This document shows positions 1 to 8,476 of a stretch of 64,000 nucleotides of DNA, in pieces. The translations under genes and the position numbers were made by a program. The notes beneath the pieces were generated by a model. It was not told where the DNA came from. It searched no databases and worked only from the letters and a program-made list of their open reading frames with translations. The number at the start of each line of letters is the position of its first letter. The first letter of the stretch is position 1. Source of the stretch: Jiella endophytica. GTDB lineage: Bacteria; Pseudomonadota; Alphaproteobacteria; Rhizobiales; Rhizobiaceae. Location: assembly GCF_004519335.1 (NCBI RefSeq), contig NZ_SOZD01000001.1, forward strand, positions 310,001 to 374,000, given 5' to 3'.

Positions 1-1
1 C

Positions 2-1201
2 TGCCGGCCGCGCTCCGTGACGCATTTTCTTGCCGCCTCGGCCGGCCTCGGGGCGCTGGCGCTGTTTGCCGCAGACGCTCTGGCGCAGCTCCTCTCGGAG
101 CTCGGCGGCACGCTGGTGCCGGCAGGGGCGGTGACGGCGCTGTTCGGCGCACCGGTGCTGTTTCTCCTGTTGTCGCGCACCCGCCTAACCGGCCGCCCGA
201 ACCCACCGCTGCGGATGACCGCCGGCCGCTTTCGCGATCCCGGTCGGCGGCTGACCGCGTTTCTCTTCGCCATCCTCGTCGTCGCGGTTCTGGTGGCTCT
301 CCTGGTCGGGCGCACCGGCACCGGCTGGGAGATCCTCGATCCCTTCGGCGACGAGGCGGTGTTCCTCACCCGGCTGCCGCGGGTCCTCGGCGCGCTGCTC
401 GCCGGCGCGGCGGTGGCACTGTCGGGCCTCCTCGTCCAGAAGATCGTCGGCAACGATCTCGCCAGCCCGGAGCTTCTCGGCATCAGCGGCGGTGCGGCTG
501 CGGGCATCGTCTTCGCAGCCCTTGTCCTCGGTGTCCTGTCCCGGGCGACACTCGTCGTCTTCGGCATGGCGGGGGCGATCGGCACGACGCTGATCGTCCT
601 GTGGTTCGCCCGGCGCCATCGCGACCAGATCGCCGCCGTCCTCCTTGCCGGAATCGCGCTCGGCATCTTTCTCGATTCGATCGTCCGCATCGCCCTCGTC
701 AATGCCGGCATGCAGGCGGCGGCGCTGCTGACCTGGATGTCCGGCTCCACCGTCCTCGTCTCGCTGCCCGAGAGCCTCGGCCTCGGCCTTCTTCTTGTCA
801 TCGCCTTCGGCCTCGTCGTCGTCTGCCGCCGCGCCATCGCGCTGCTCGATCTCGGTGCCGCGGTGCCGCGGGCGCTCGGCCTAAAGGTGCGTGCCACCCA
901 GATGGCGACACTGGTGCTCGCCGCGCTTCTCGCCAGCGCCGCCACCATGGTCATCGGGCCGCTCTCCTTCGTCGGGCTGATCGCGCCGCATCTGGCGCGG
1001 CTCCTGAGGGCGCGGCGCTTCGCCGAGCGGGTGATCGCGACGCTCCTCATCGGCGCCATCGTCATGACCCTGTCGGACTGGATCGGCCGGGTCGCGATGG
1101 TCCCCTGGCAGGTGCCGGGCGGCCTCGTCGCCGGGCTCGCCGGCAGTCTCGGTTTCATTCTTCTCGCCGGCCGCGAGAGGGCCGGCGCGGCCGGCGCCTG
1201 A
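2..1201 (+). CDS. fhuB: Fe(3+)-siderophore ABC transporter permease, FhuB-like, 5' end outside the window
   Basis: Inner-membrane FecCD-family permease that would pass ferric hydroxamates from a binding protein into the cytoplasm. The reading frame is open to the left edge, so the true start is missing. The first 50 or so residues read as the tail of one FecCD half. After a short basic linker a complete second half follows, with the family's LAGAAVALSGLLVQ stretch, the NDLASPELLGISGGA segment and the late GPLSFVGLIAPHLARLL helix/loop. That double-half layout is the FhuB arrangement rather than a single FecC or FecD. A siderophore-interacting reductase follows 57 bases downstream. The GTG at 17 lies in frame but is inside the protein. 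The exact siderophore cannot be told. Confidence 0.85.
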   Translation, partial: CRPRSVTHFLAASAGLGALALFAADALAQLLSELGGTLVPAGAVTALFGAPVLFLLLSRTRLTGRPNPPLRMTAGRFRDPGRRLTAFLFAILVVAVLVALLVGRTGTGWEILDPFGDEAVFLTRLPRVLGALLAGAAVALSGLLVQKIVGNDLASPELLGISGGAAAGIVFAALVLGVLSRATLVVFGMAGAIGTTLIVLWFARRHRDQIAAVLLAGIALGIFLDSIVRIALVNAGMQAAALLTWMSGSTVLVSLPESLGLGLLLVIAFGLVVVCRRAIALLDLGAAVPRALGLKVRATQMATLVLAALLASAATMVIGPLSFVGLIAPHLARLLRARRFAERVIATLLIGAIVMTLSDWIGRVAMVPWQVPGGLVAGLAGSLGFILLAGRERAGAAGA

Positions 1202-1258
1202 CCCGCCACGGCGGGTCGGGCCAAGCCGAAACAACGCAGATCGTAGCAAGGACGACAG

Positions 1259-2296
1259 ATGATGACGTTTCCCGCCAATGCGGTCGGTGCCGCGGCCGGA
1301 CCGTTCCCCGCAACGCTGATCGACGATCTCGCCGCCGAGATCTCCGAGCACGGTTTCGAGGTCGCGCGCGAGGGGGCGGGCCTTGCGGTCACCCTCGGGA
1401 TCGGCCGGGTCGAGGCGGTGCCCGATGGCGGCCGCTTCGAGGTCAGGATCGGCTCGCAGCAGACCTCGCAGGTGCAGGAGATCCGCGAGGCCTTCCTGCA
1501 TCTCCTCGACCATGCGGCTCCCGGTCTTGCCGATCGGATGGCCTGGCAGGGCGACCTGCCGCAAGGCACGCGGCCGCCGAACTTCCGCACCGCCTCGGTG
1601 GTGTCGGTCGAAACGGTGACGCCGAACTTCCTGAGGATGACGCTTGCCGCCGACAATGTCGCCGACTTTGCCGGCGACCAGATGCATTTCCGCCTCGCCA
1701 TTCCGCCGCGGGACCGCAAGCCGGTCTGGCCGCATCTCGACGTCGCCGGCCGGACGATCTGGCCGAAGGGCGAGGATGCGCTGCACCGCCCGGCCTACAC
1801 CTTCGTGGAGGTGGACCCGAAAAGCGGCTGCTTCTCCTTCGACCTCTACATCCATCAAGGGGGCGTTGCGACCGAATGGGCGAGGACGGCGCGCCCCGGC
1901 GACGTCGTTGGGATGATGGGGCCGGGGGGCGGCACGCCGCCGCCGGGCGACTTCCTCCTGATGGCGGGGGACGAGACGGCGCTGCCGGCGATCCGCCGGA
2001 TCCTCGAAGTCTCGCCGGCGGAGAGGCGCGGCCACGTCTTCATCGAACTCGGCGACGGTGAGGATCGCTGCGAAATCGCGGCGCCGGACGGTGTCAGGGT
2101 GGAATGGCTGGTCCGCGGCGACGGTCAGGACGTCTGGGAGAGGATCGCCGCCGTGCCGTTTCCGGGGGTCGGTGCAAGCCGCTTCGTCTGGATCGCCGCC
2201 GAACGCGAACTTGCCCGCAAGGCGCGGGCGCATTTCCGCAACGTCCACGCCGTCACCCTCGATGAGACCTACATCTCGGCCTACTGGACGAAGTGA
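1259..2296 (+). CDS. Siderophore-interacting FAD-dependent reductase (SIP/ViuB family) with N-terminal DUF2218-like domain
   Basis: Cytoplasmic ferric-siderophore reductase expected to release iron after uptake. Residues 1 to about 95 resemble the small DUF2218 domain often fused to these proteins. From about residue 105 a ferredoxin-reductase-like FAD domain begins, with HRPAYTF near residue 176 in place of the usual RxYT flavin-binding motif. The C-terminal SIP domain contains the GDETALPAI motif and ends in a typical YW-terminated tail. Two ATGs lie in tandem at the start; 1259 is the first. It follows the FhuB-like permease in the same direction, so the two probably form the end of an iron-uptake operon. 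The length of 345 residues is longer than plain ViuB because of the extra N-terminal domain. Confidence 0.85.
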   Translation: MMTFPANAVGAAAGPFPATLIDDLAAEISEHGFEVAREGAGLAVTLGIGRVEAVPDGGRFEVRIGSQQTSQVQEIREAFLHLLDHAAPGLADRMAWQGDLPQGTRPPNFRTASVVSVETVTPNFLRMTLAADNVADFAGDQMHFRLAIPPRDRKPVWPHLDVAGRTIWPKGEDALHRPAYTFVEVDPKSGCFSFDLYIHQGGVATEWARTARPGDVVGMMGPGGGTPPPGDFLLMAGDETALPAIRRILEVSPAERRGHVFIELGDGEDRCEIAAPDGVRVEWLVRGDGQDVWERIAAVPFPGVGASRFVWIAAERELARKARAHFRNVHAVTLDETYISAYWTK

Positions 2297-2460
2297 GGGT
2301 GTCTGCTGCAGCATCGGCCCGGAAATCGGAATCGATTTTCGGAAAGCACGATGCATAGATTCAATTGCGTCGCTTACGGGCTGGCTAGCCTCGAAGCCGA
2401 CCCTCGATCACAGGGATCACGCCGGCCCGACGGGCGCAGCGCAGACGTCGCCTTTTCGGG

Positions 2461-3663
2461 TCATGCCGACGCCTTGAGAGCGCCGGAAGCGAGGAGCCTG
2501 CCGATCGCCGCGTCGTCGTAGCCGGCCTCAGCGAGAATAGCCTTCGTATCCGCGCCAAGACGGGGTGCCGGCTGGGTGATGGCGGGCGATCCGCCGTCGG
2601 TGATCGTGAAAGGCGCGACGGGCGCGGAAAACGGCCGGTCGGTGCCAGGCACAAGGCCCGCCGGCTGCATGAGGCCGCGCGAGGCGAGTTGCGGATCGGC
2701 CAGCGCTTCCTGGAGCGAACGAACGCGGCCCGCGGGGACGCGGTGGCGGCGCAGTTCCTCTTCCCACTCGGCGGCGCTGCGGGTGAGGAAGATCGCCCGC
2801 AACGTTGCTCCTTCCGCTTCGAAGGCATCGCGGCTGGCGTCGTAGCTGTCCTTCGCCATGTCTGGCCGGGCGAGGGCGGTCCAGAGTCTCTGCTGCTGGC
2901 GGACATTCGAGGCGCCGATCATCAACAGCCCGTCGGCGGTCGGATAGGTGCCGAGGCAGGCAGACGGAAAGCGATTGCCCTGTGGGCCGGGGGCAAAGCC
3001 GCCCGCCGTCAGCCCGGCGATCGGTGCCGACATCAGCATCAGGGCTGCCTCGAACATCGACAGATCGATATGGCCGCCGACGCCCTCGGTCGTCCGCCGA
3101 TAGAGCGCAGCCGAGATGGCGAAGGCCGCCATGTAACCCGTCGCGTAATCGACCACCGGTGCGCCCGCCCGGAGCGGGCCGCTTTCCTCAGTCCCCGTCA
3201 TCGCCATCAGTCCCGACATCGCCTGAAAGACGTTGTCGTAGCCAGTCTCCTCGGCGCGCGGCCCGCTATGCCCGAAGGCCGAGATCGAGCAGTAGACGAG
3301 GCGCGGATTGAGGGCCGCGACCGCCTCGTAGCCGAAGCCGAGCGCTTCGAGGGCGCCCGGCCGGAAATTCTCGACGAAGACGTCGGCGCCGGTGAGCAGC
3401 CGGCGCATCACCGCCTGCCCATCCGGTTGTTTGAGATCGAGCGCAATCGAGCGTTTGTTGGCGCCCTGCGCCAGATAGGCAGTGCCCATCGCCGCCGCGT
3501 TCAGCTCCCGGTCGGTCCCCTGCAGGCGCGACTGGTCGGGATCGTCGTGCCGCTCGACGCGCACCACGTCGGCGCCCTGCACGGCCAGCTGATAGGAGGC
3601 GAAAGGCCCTGCCAGGACATGGGTCGCGTCGATGACCCGCAACCCTTCGAACGCACGCCCCAT
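2461..3663 (-). CDS. CoA-transferase family III (CaiB/BaiF type)
   Basis: Cytoplasmic 400-residue formyl-CoA-transferase-like enzyme that moves CoA between carboxylic acids. The N-terminus carries the family pattern GLRVIDATHVLAGPFA, followed by RPGALEALGFGYEA and LVYCSISAFGHSGP, all typical of the CaiB/BaiF fold. It is the last gene of the minus-strand run that starts with a LysR regulator and a TRAP transporter, 11 bases after the preceding SDR gene. The position suggests that it activates an acid made by the upstream amidohydrolase and SDR, but the acid is not identifiable from sequence. Length and motifs look intact. Confidence 0.88.
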   Translation of the reverse strand: MGRAFEGLRVIDATHVLAGPFASYQLAVQGADVVRVERHDDPDQSRLQGTDRELNAAAMGTAYLAQGANKRSIALDLKQPDGQAVMRRLLTGADVFVENFRPGALEALGFGYEAVAALNPRLVYCSISAFGHSGPRAEETGYDNVFQAMSGLMAMTGTEESGPLRAGAPVVDYATGYMAAFAISAALYRRTTEGVGGHIDLSMFEAALMLMSAPIAGLTAGGFAPGPQGNRFPSACLGTYPTADGLLMIGASNVRQQQRLWTALARPDMAKDSYDASRDAFEAEGATLRAIFLTRSAAEWEEELRRHRVPAGRVRSLQEALADPQLASRGLMQPAGLVPGTDRPFSAPVAPFTITDGGSPAITQPAPRLGADTKAILAEAGYDDAAIGRLLASGALKASA

Positions 3664-3674
3664 TCCGGCCTCCC

Positions 3675-4478
3675 TCAGTCGCAGCGCGCGCTCATTCCGC
3701 CGTCGACGACGATCTCGGTGCCGGTGATGAAGCGGGCCTCGTCGGAGGCGAGGAACAGCGCCGCATTGGCGGTGTCCCGACCGTCGCCCATCCAGCCCAA
3801 GGGAATCCTCTTCACTCGCTGGGCCAGCAGCGCATCGACGTCGCCGCCGGCGCGCTGGCCGGCGAGTCGCGTCTCGACCATCGGCGTGTGCAGCTGACCC
3901 GGAACGACGGTGTTGACGCGGACGCCCCTCGCGGCGAACTCGACCGCGGTTACCTTGGAGAACTGCAGGATGGCGGCCTTCGCCGAGGCGTAGCCGACCT
4001 GCGCCGCCCCGGTCCAGCGGATGCCGGAGGTCGAGGAGGTGTTGACGATCGACCCGCCACCCTGGTCGACCATCTGCGGCAGAACCGCTTTGCAGGTGAG
4101 GAAGACGCTCTTGAGGTTGAAGTTCAGCTGGTGGTCCCAGTCGGCCTCGGAAAGGTCGATCGCGCCGCCCCTGGCCGAGCCGCCGACATTGTTGACGAGC
4201 ACGTCGACCCGGCCGAAGCGCTCGACGCAGGCAGCGACCATCGCCGAGACCGCCGCCGCGTCGGTTACGTCGCAGAGATGAGGTTCGATCTCGCCACCCG
4301 CCGCGCGCGTCAGGGCGAGGGTCTCTTCCATCGTTTCGGCCTTAAGGTCGACGGCGAAGATCCTGGCGCCTTCCTCGGCGAAGCGTACGCAGGCGGCGCG
4401 GCCATTGCCCCAGCCGGGGCCGACGCAGCCGGCGCCGGTGATGATCGCGACCTTGTCCTGAAGCCGTCCAGGCATCAT
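3675..4478 (-). CDS. SDR-family NAD(P)-dependent oxidoreductase
   Basis: Classical short-chain dehydrogenase of 267 residues. The cofactor motif is lengthened, TGAGCVGPGWGNG (residues 14-26) instead of TGxxxGIG, as in one SDR subgroup. NNVGG is at 96-100, the catalytic serine cluster at 148-150 and YASAK at Y163/K167. The start was placed at 4478, where ATGA overlaps the stop of the amidohydrolase gene and an AAGGAGG site lies just upstream. A second ATG directly after it (4475) has better spacing and may be the one used. The open frame extends to 4739 but would overlap the upstream gene heavily. It probably oxidises an alcohol or diol made in the same catabolic operon. Confidence 0.87.
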   Translation of the reverse strand: MMPGRLQDKVAIITGAGCVGPGWGNGRAACVRFAEEGARIFAVDLKAETMEETLALTRAAGGEIEPHLCDVTDAAAVSAMVAACVERFGRVDVLVNNVGGSARGGAIDLSEADWDHQLNFNLKSVFLTCKAVLPQMVDQGGGSIVNTSSTSGIRWTGAAQVGYASAKAAILQFSKVTAVEFAARGVRVNTVVPGQLHTPMVETRLAGQRAGGDVDALLAQRVKRIPLGWMGDGRDTANAALFLASDEARFITGTEIVVDGGMSARCD

Positions 4479-5353
4479 CGAGCCTCCTTGAAACCGTAGA
4501 GCCGCGTCGGGTTGTCGACCATCAGCGCCTGAAGCAGTGCCGGAGTGGGAGCGATCGACGGCAGGAGGTCGAACAGGTCGCCGTCGTCCGGGGGCGCGGC
4601 GCGGAAGTTCGGATGCGGCCAGTCGGTGCCCCAGACGACGCGGTCGGGAAAGCGTTCGACGACTTCGCGCGCAAAGGGCACGGCGTCGGCATAGGGTGGC
4701 TCCTGACGCGAGGCGCGTTCCGAGCCCGACACCTTGCACCAGACATGATCATGGTCGAGCAGCCTGAGGAGCGCGTCGAACTCCGGCTGCTGACGGCCCT
4801 TCGATGCATCGATGCGGCCGATATGGTCGATCACCACCGGGACGGGAAGCGCCGCGAGATCCGCCGACATCGGCGCGATCAGCCGGTCTTCCATATGGAC
4901 CTGCAGGTGCCAGCCGATCTCCGCCAGCCGGCCCGCGAGCTTGCGCAACGCCGGGCCGTCGGCGCCGGGGGCGAGATGGCTCATATAGTTGAACCGCAAT
5001 CCCCGAAAGCCCTGCGCATCAAGAGCCTTGAGGCCGGCGAGCGAGATCTCCGGCGGTGCCAGGGCGATGCCGAGATAGCGCCCGGGACGAGCGGCGATCG
5101 CATCGGCGACGACGCGGTTGTCGAAACCGTGGCAGCCGGACTGCACGATCACGCAGCGCTCGATGCCCATCCTGTCATGCAACGCGAAGAGCGCTTCCTT
5201 CGGCGCATCCGCCGGCTTGAAACCGCTTTCCGGAGCATAGGGAAACACCGCCTGCGGCCCGAAGACGTGGCAATGGCAATCGGTGGCCTCGCGTGGCAGG
5301 GCGACCGAGGTCTTGTGCGGCGAAGGATGCCAGGTCAGCGGTTGATCAGCCAT
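4475..5353 (-). CDS. Amidohydrolase_2 family protein, PDC-lactonase (LigI)-like
   Basis: TIM-barrel hydrolase of 292 residues. It carries the metal-site signature DCHCHVFGP (residues 25-33), HVHMED mid-sequence, VIDHIGR, and WGTDWPHPN from residue 241, whose Asp is the catalytic base position. This layout matches 2-pyrone-4,6-dicarboxylate lactonase-like members of COG3618, which open lactones of aromatic breakdown products. The gene overlaps the CMD-family gene by 8 bases and the SDR by 4, so it is translationally coupled on both sides. The lactone itself is unknown. The neighbouring CMD-like and GST genes make an aromatic or lactone substrate plausible, but this is inference. Confidence 0.83.
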   Translation of the reverse strand: MADQPLTWHPSPHKTSVALPREATDCHCHVFGPQAVFPYAPESGFKPADAPKEALFALHDRMGIERCVIVQSGCHGFDNRVVADAIAARPGRYLGIALAPPEISLAGLKALDAQGFRGLRFNYMSHLAPGADGPALRKLAGRLAEIGWHLQVHMEDRLIAPMSADLAALPVPVVIDHIGRIDASKGRQQPEFDALLRLLDHDHVWCKVSGSERASRQEPPYADAVPFAREVVERFPDRVVWGTDWPHPNFRAAPPDDGDLFDLLPSIAPTPALLQALMVDNPTRLYGFKEAR

Positions 5354-5912
5354 CGGACAGCTCCGCGTCGCCTTCGCCGATCGGCGGAATACGGAAGATG
5401 TTGATGGTTAGCGAGATCAGCGTGTAGTAGCCGAGCAGCCCGACGAGATCGACGAGCCGGCCTTCGCCGAGAACCGCGATGGCGCGGGCATAGAGCGCAT
5501 CGTCGAGCTCGCGCTTTTCATGGGCTGCGCGGGCGACGTCATGGACCACCTCGGTTTCGGCATCGGGAAAGTCCGGCCGGCGATTGCGGCGGACCGCCTC
5601 GATGATCTCCGGCTCCAGCCCCGCCGTCAGCGCGTGGCCGCGATGGATCTGCCATTCGTATTCCGAGCCAAACACCCGGCCGGTGACGAGGATTGCCAGT
5701 TCCGACAGCCGCTGGTCGAGGCTGGTGTCGTAGCGGCAGTAGCGGCCGAGATCCTGTGCCCTGGCCGCCAACTCGGGCCGGTGCAGCCACACGGCGAGCG
5801 GACCGCGCACGCCGCCACGCGGGCCGGAGGCGATCTGATCGTGGATTTCCTGCTGACGCGGAGAATACGTGGCGGGATCGGGCGCGTCGAGGCGCTGCGG
5901 TGGCCAGGTCAT
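5346..5912 (-). CDS. Carboxymuconolactone decarboxylase (CMD) family protein
   Basis: Small helical protein of 188 residues. The CMD core is visible as the conserved EWQIHRGHALTAGL segment and the following EIIEAVRR helix, ending in a hydrophobic LVGLLGYYTLISLTIN helix typical of the family's C-terminal part. It lacks the CxxC of AhpD-type peroxidase members, so an enzymatic or decarboxylase-like role is more likely than a redox role. The start at 5912 gives an ATGA overlap with the GST gene; the open frame continues to 6002 inside that gene but is not needed. True PcaC proteins are shorter (about 130 residues), so this belongs to the longer CMD-like group whose reactions are mostly undefined. 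Confidence 0.8.
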   Translation of the reverse strand: MTWPPQRLDAPDPATYSPRQQEIHDQIASGPRGGVRGPLAVWLHRPELAARAQDLGRYCRYDTSLDQRLSELAILVTGRVFGSEYEWQIHRGHALTAGLEPEIIEAVRRNRRPDFPDAETEVVHDVARAAHEKRELDDALYARAIAVLGEGRLVDLVGLLGYYTLISLTINIFRIPPIGEGDAELSDG

Positions 5913-6559
5913 CGAGGCTTGCTTTCGGTCGCGGAGAAGGCCGGAACGGCGTTGGAGAAGGCGGCGAGCCAGCGGACGAGGGCAGGGTGGTCGCCGCGCC
6001 ACTCGACCGGTTGCCGCCAGTCGAGATAGCCGAGCCCGCAGGCGAGCCCGATCGAGATCAGATTAGGCTTGTCAGCTGCGGGTGGCGCGGCCTCGAAGAC
6101 GGCGAGACTGCGCGTGATCTTGCCGCGCTGATGCTCGAGCCACCGGCCGGACACTTGTTCGGGCGTGCGGAAGCGGTACTCGTAGACCATCAGCAACGCC
6201 GCCTCGGTCAGGCCGTCGGCGAGCCTGGCCTGGGTGAGGGCGCGTGCGCGCTCGAGCGGAGCGGCGGCCGAGGGAAGCAGGCGGTCGCCGCCGGCTAGCG
6301 CGTCCAGCATTTCGAGGATCACGCCGCTGTCGTAGAAGGCCTCGTCGCCGATCACCAGGCAGGGCATCTTGCCCAGGGGGTTCTGGTGGCGCAGGTCGTC
6401 GGCCGGGTCGAGCGTATCGGCCGGGCGGATCGCGAGCCGGGAGGACAGGCCGAGAACCTCGGCGGCGATGCGGACCTTGCGACCGAAGGGCGAGGTCAGC
6501 GTGGTGCGCAGCTTGACCGCGACCCGTGGGTCGTGCCAGAGCGTTTCCAGGGTGTGCAT
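5909..6559 (-). CDS. Glutathione S-transferase family protein
   Basis: 216-residue two-domain GST. The N-terminal thioredoxin-like domain starts near residue 17 with TTLTSPFGRKVRIAAEVLGL, where the serine in SPFG is the likely glutathione-activating residue. NPLGKMPCLVIGD and the DSGVILEML helix supply the cis-Pro and the glutathione-binding Asp-Ser. An all-helical C-terminal domain follows. It sits between the TRAP DctM gene (4-base gap) and the CMD-like gene (4-base overlap). Catabolic GSTs in such operons often act as isomerases or lyases on ring-cleavage products, as maleylpyruvate isomerase does, so it may be part of the pathway rather than a detoxification enzyme. Confidence 0.85.
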   Translation of the reverse strand: MHTLETLWHDPRVAVKLRTTLTSPFGRKVRIAAEVLGLSSRLAIRPADTLDPADDLRHQNPLGKMPCLVIGDEAFYDSGVILEMLDALAGGDRLLPSAAAPLERARALTQARLADGLTEAALLMVYEYRFRTPEQVSGRWLEHQRGKITRSLAVFEAAPPAADKPNLISIGLACGLGYLDWRQPVEWRGDHPALVRWLAAFSNAVPAFSATESKPR

Positions 6560-6563
6560 TGGC

Positions 6564-7871
6564 TCACATCCTCGTAGGCAGGAACAGCGCGAGCTGCGGG
6601 AAGAGGTAGAGGATCAACAGCATGGCGAAGCCGGCGAGGACGAAGGGAATGAGACCCTTGAACACGTCCTCGAGCTTGATCCGGCCGCCAGAGGCCGCCT
6701 GCACCACGAAGCAGTTGATGCCGACGGGCGGCGTGACGGCGCCGATTTCGACAAGCAGCACGACGAAGACGCCGAACCAGATCGGGTCGTAGCCGAGGTC
6801 CATCATCACCGGATGGGTGATCGGCAGTGTGATCGCCAGGAGCGCCGGCGCATCCATCATCATTCCGAGGGCGAGATAGATGAGCGAGACCAGAACGACG
6901 ATCACCCAGGGGGCGACGTCGAGCCCGGTGAGATAGCCGCCGACGGCATTGGCAAGGCCGGAGAGGGCGAGGAACTTCGAAAACAGCAGCGCGGCGATCA
7001 GGATGCCGAAGATCATCGCCGTGGTGCGGATGGTCTCGAGCAGGGTGTCGCCGAGCTTCACGCCCGCAAGGCCGCGATGACGCAGGATCGCCAGCAGGAA
7101 GGTCAGCCCCGCGCCGACGCCGCCCGCCTCGGTCGGGGTGAAGATGCCAGCGTAAAGACCCGCGACGATGCAGAAGATGATCAGGACGAGCGGCCCCGCA
7201 AGGCGCAGTGCGGCGAGCTTTTCCCGGACGGTGTAGTGCGCCGTGTCGACCGGAGCGAGTTCCGGGCGGCGAAGCACCGTCAGCCAGATCGCCAGGCACA
7301 GGATCACGGCGAAGACGATGCCGGGAATGAAGCCCGCGATCAGCAGCGCGCCGATCGAGCTGTCGGTGAGGATGCCGTAGACGACCACCAGCGCCGAAGG
7401 CGGGATCATCACCGCCAGCGTGCCGGCAATCGCGATCGAGGCGGAGGCAAGACTCTTGTCGTAGCCGCGATCGAGCATCTGGGGGAGGGCGAGCTTGGTG
7501 AAGACCGTCGCGGTTCCGACCGATGATCCCGAGGCGGCGCCGAAGGCGGCCGCGCCCATCGTCGTCGAGATCGCCAGCCCGCCGCGCAGATTGCCGAGCC
7601 AGCGGGTGGTTGCCTCGAAGAGGTCCTCGCCCAGCCCGGCGCGCATGGCGAAGAAGCCCATCAGCAGGAACAGCGGGATCACCGAGAAGTGGAAGGAATT
7701 GGTCGTTTCGAAGAAGACGGTCGACAGGAGCGCGGTCGCCGCCTTGAAGCCCACCAGCGAGGCGAGGCCGAAGGCGCCGACGAGGCCGAGAACCACCATG
7801 ACGTTGATGCCGAGGAGGATTCCGCCGAAGAGACAGGCCGTCCCGATGAGGCCGATGACGATGTTGCTCAT
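6564..7871 (-). CDS. dctM: TRAP transporter large permease (DctM/SiaM type)
   Basis: Inner-membrane 435-residue protein with a dozen hydrophobic helices and the DctM hallmarks FFAMRAGLGEDLFEATTRW, FGAASGSSVGTATVFTKL, IPPSALVVVYG and TPPVGINCFVVQ. It carries the sodium-coupled translocation path of a tripartite ATP-independent periplasmic transporter. The start at 7871 produces an ATGA overlap with the DctQ gene. The frame runs open to 8342, but that part lies opposite DctQ and shows no homology. A GST gene follows after 4 bases, so transporter and enzymes are probably one transcript. Imported substrate is likely an organic or aromatic acid. Confidence 0.92.
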   Translation of the reverse strand: MSNIVIGLIGTACLFGGILLGINVMVVLGLVGAFGLASLVGFKAATALLSTVFFETTNSFHFSVIPLFLLMGFFAMRAGLGEDLFEATTRWLGNLRGGLAISTTMGAAAFGAASGSSVGTATVFTKLALPQMLDRGYDKSLASASIAIAGTLAVMIPPSALVVVYGILTDSSIGALLIAGFIPGIVFAVILCLAIWLTVLRRPELAPVDTAHYTVREKLAALRLAGPLVLIIFCIVAGLYAGIFTPTEAGGVGAGLTFLLAILRHRGLAGVKLGDTLLETIRTTAMIFGILIAALLFSKFLALSGLANAVGGYLTGLDVAPWVIVVLVSLIYLALGMMMDAPALLAITLPITHPVMMDLGYDPIWFGVFVVLLVEIGAVTPPVGINCFVVQAASGGRIKLEDVFKGLIPFVLAGFAMLLILYLFPQLALFLPTRM

Positions 7872-8392
7872 TCCAGGGTCTCCGGCTCGGGGCCTTGCAG
7901 TTCCATGCCGATGGCGGCGCAGGCCGCGTCGATCAGGAACTGGATCGTCAGAAGGGCCATGCCGAAGCAGACGGCGAATTTGATCGGCCATATCGGGAAG
8001 CGGATCGAACCGCGTTCCATCTCGCCGATGGCAAAGGACTTCTCGGCCGTGACCCAGCCAGCCCAGGTCGCCCAGGCAAAGAGCAGCGCACCGGCGAGAA
8101 GCGCGATCACCAGCGCGAGGCGGGCGGCAGCAGGGGGAAAGTGGTCGGTAAGCAGCGTCACGCGGATATGGCCGCCGTGAAACTGCGTGAGGGCGAGCGA
8201 GAGGAAGATAATCAGCGGCAGCGCGCCCTCGGTCAGTTCGAGCGAGCCGGCGATCGGATGGGACAGTGCGTAGCGGCTGATGACATTGGCGAGCGTCAGG
8301 CACATGACGGCGAAGGTCACCGCTCCGGCGATCCAGCCGCACAGCGTCAGCAACCGCCCATAGGCAGTGCGAACCCGCAGGAGGGAGTTCAT
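7868..8392 (-). CDS. dctQ: TRAP transporter small permease (DctQ type)
   Basis: 174-residue inner-membrane protein with four predicted helices. It shows the DctQ pattern: a first helix around LLTLCGWIAGAVTFAVMCLT, a VISRY motif at the end of helix 1, and a conserved LALTQFHGGHIRVTLLTDHF segment that resembles the RGxHIxVxxL signature. It forms the accessory membrane subunit with DctM. It overlaps the DctM gene by 4 bases and lies 84 bases after the binding-protein gene, an interval that holds a strong stem-loop. Confidence 0.87.
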   Translation of the reverse strand: MNSLLRVRTAYGRLLTLCGWIAGAVTFAVMCLTLANVISRYALSHPIAGSLELTEGALPLIIFLSLALTQFHGGHIRVTLLTDHFPPAAARLALVIALLAGALLFAWATWAGWVTAEKSFAIGEMERGSIRFPIWPIKFAVCFGMALLTIQFLIDAACAAIGMELQGPEPETLE

Positions 8393-8419
8393 GAGACCGG
8401 TCCTAGTTTGCGAGGAATG

Positions 8420-8447
8420 GGGCCCGTGCCGCGTCGGCTACGGGCCC
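8420..8447 (-). promoter_or_regulatory. Stem-loop between the TRAP binding-protein gene and dctQ
   Basis: GGGCCCGT at 8420-8427 pairs perfectly with ACGGGCCC at 8440-8447, and an inner GCC/GGC pair extends the stem. It lies just past the stop codon of the binding-protein gene and before dctQ. A G/C-rich stem without a U-tract at this place is typical of RNA-stabilising or partially terminating hairpins that make the binding protein more abundant than the membrane subunits. Confidence 0.6.
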
Positions 8448-8476
8448 GCAGGCAGCGCGCCGAGGCGCACCGCGAC

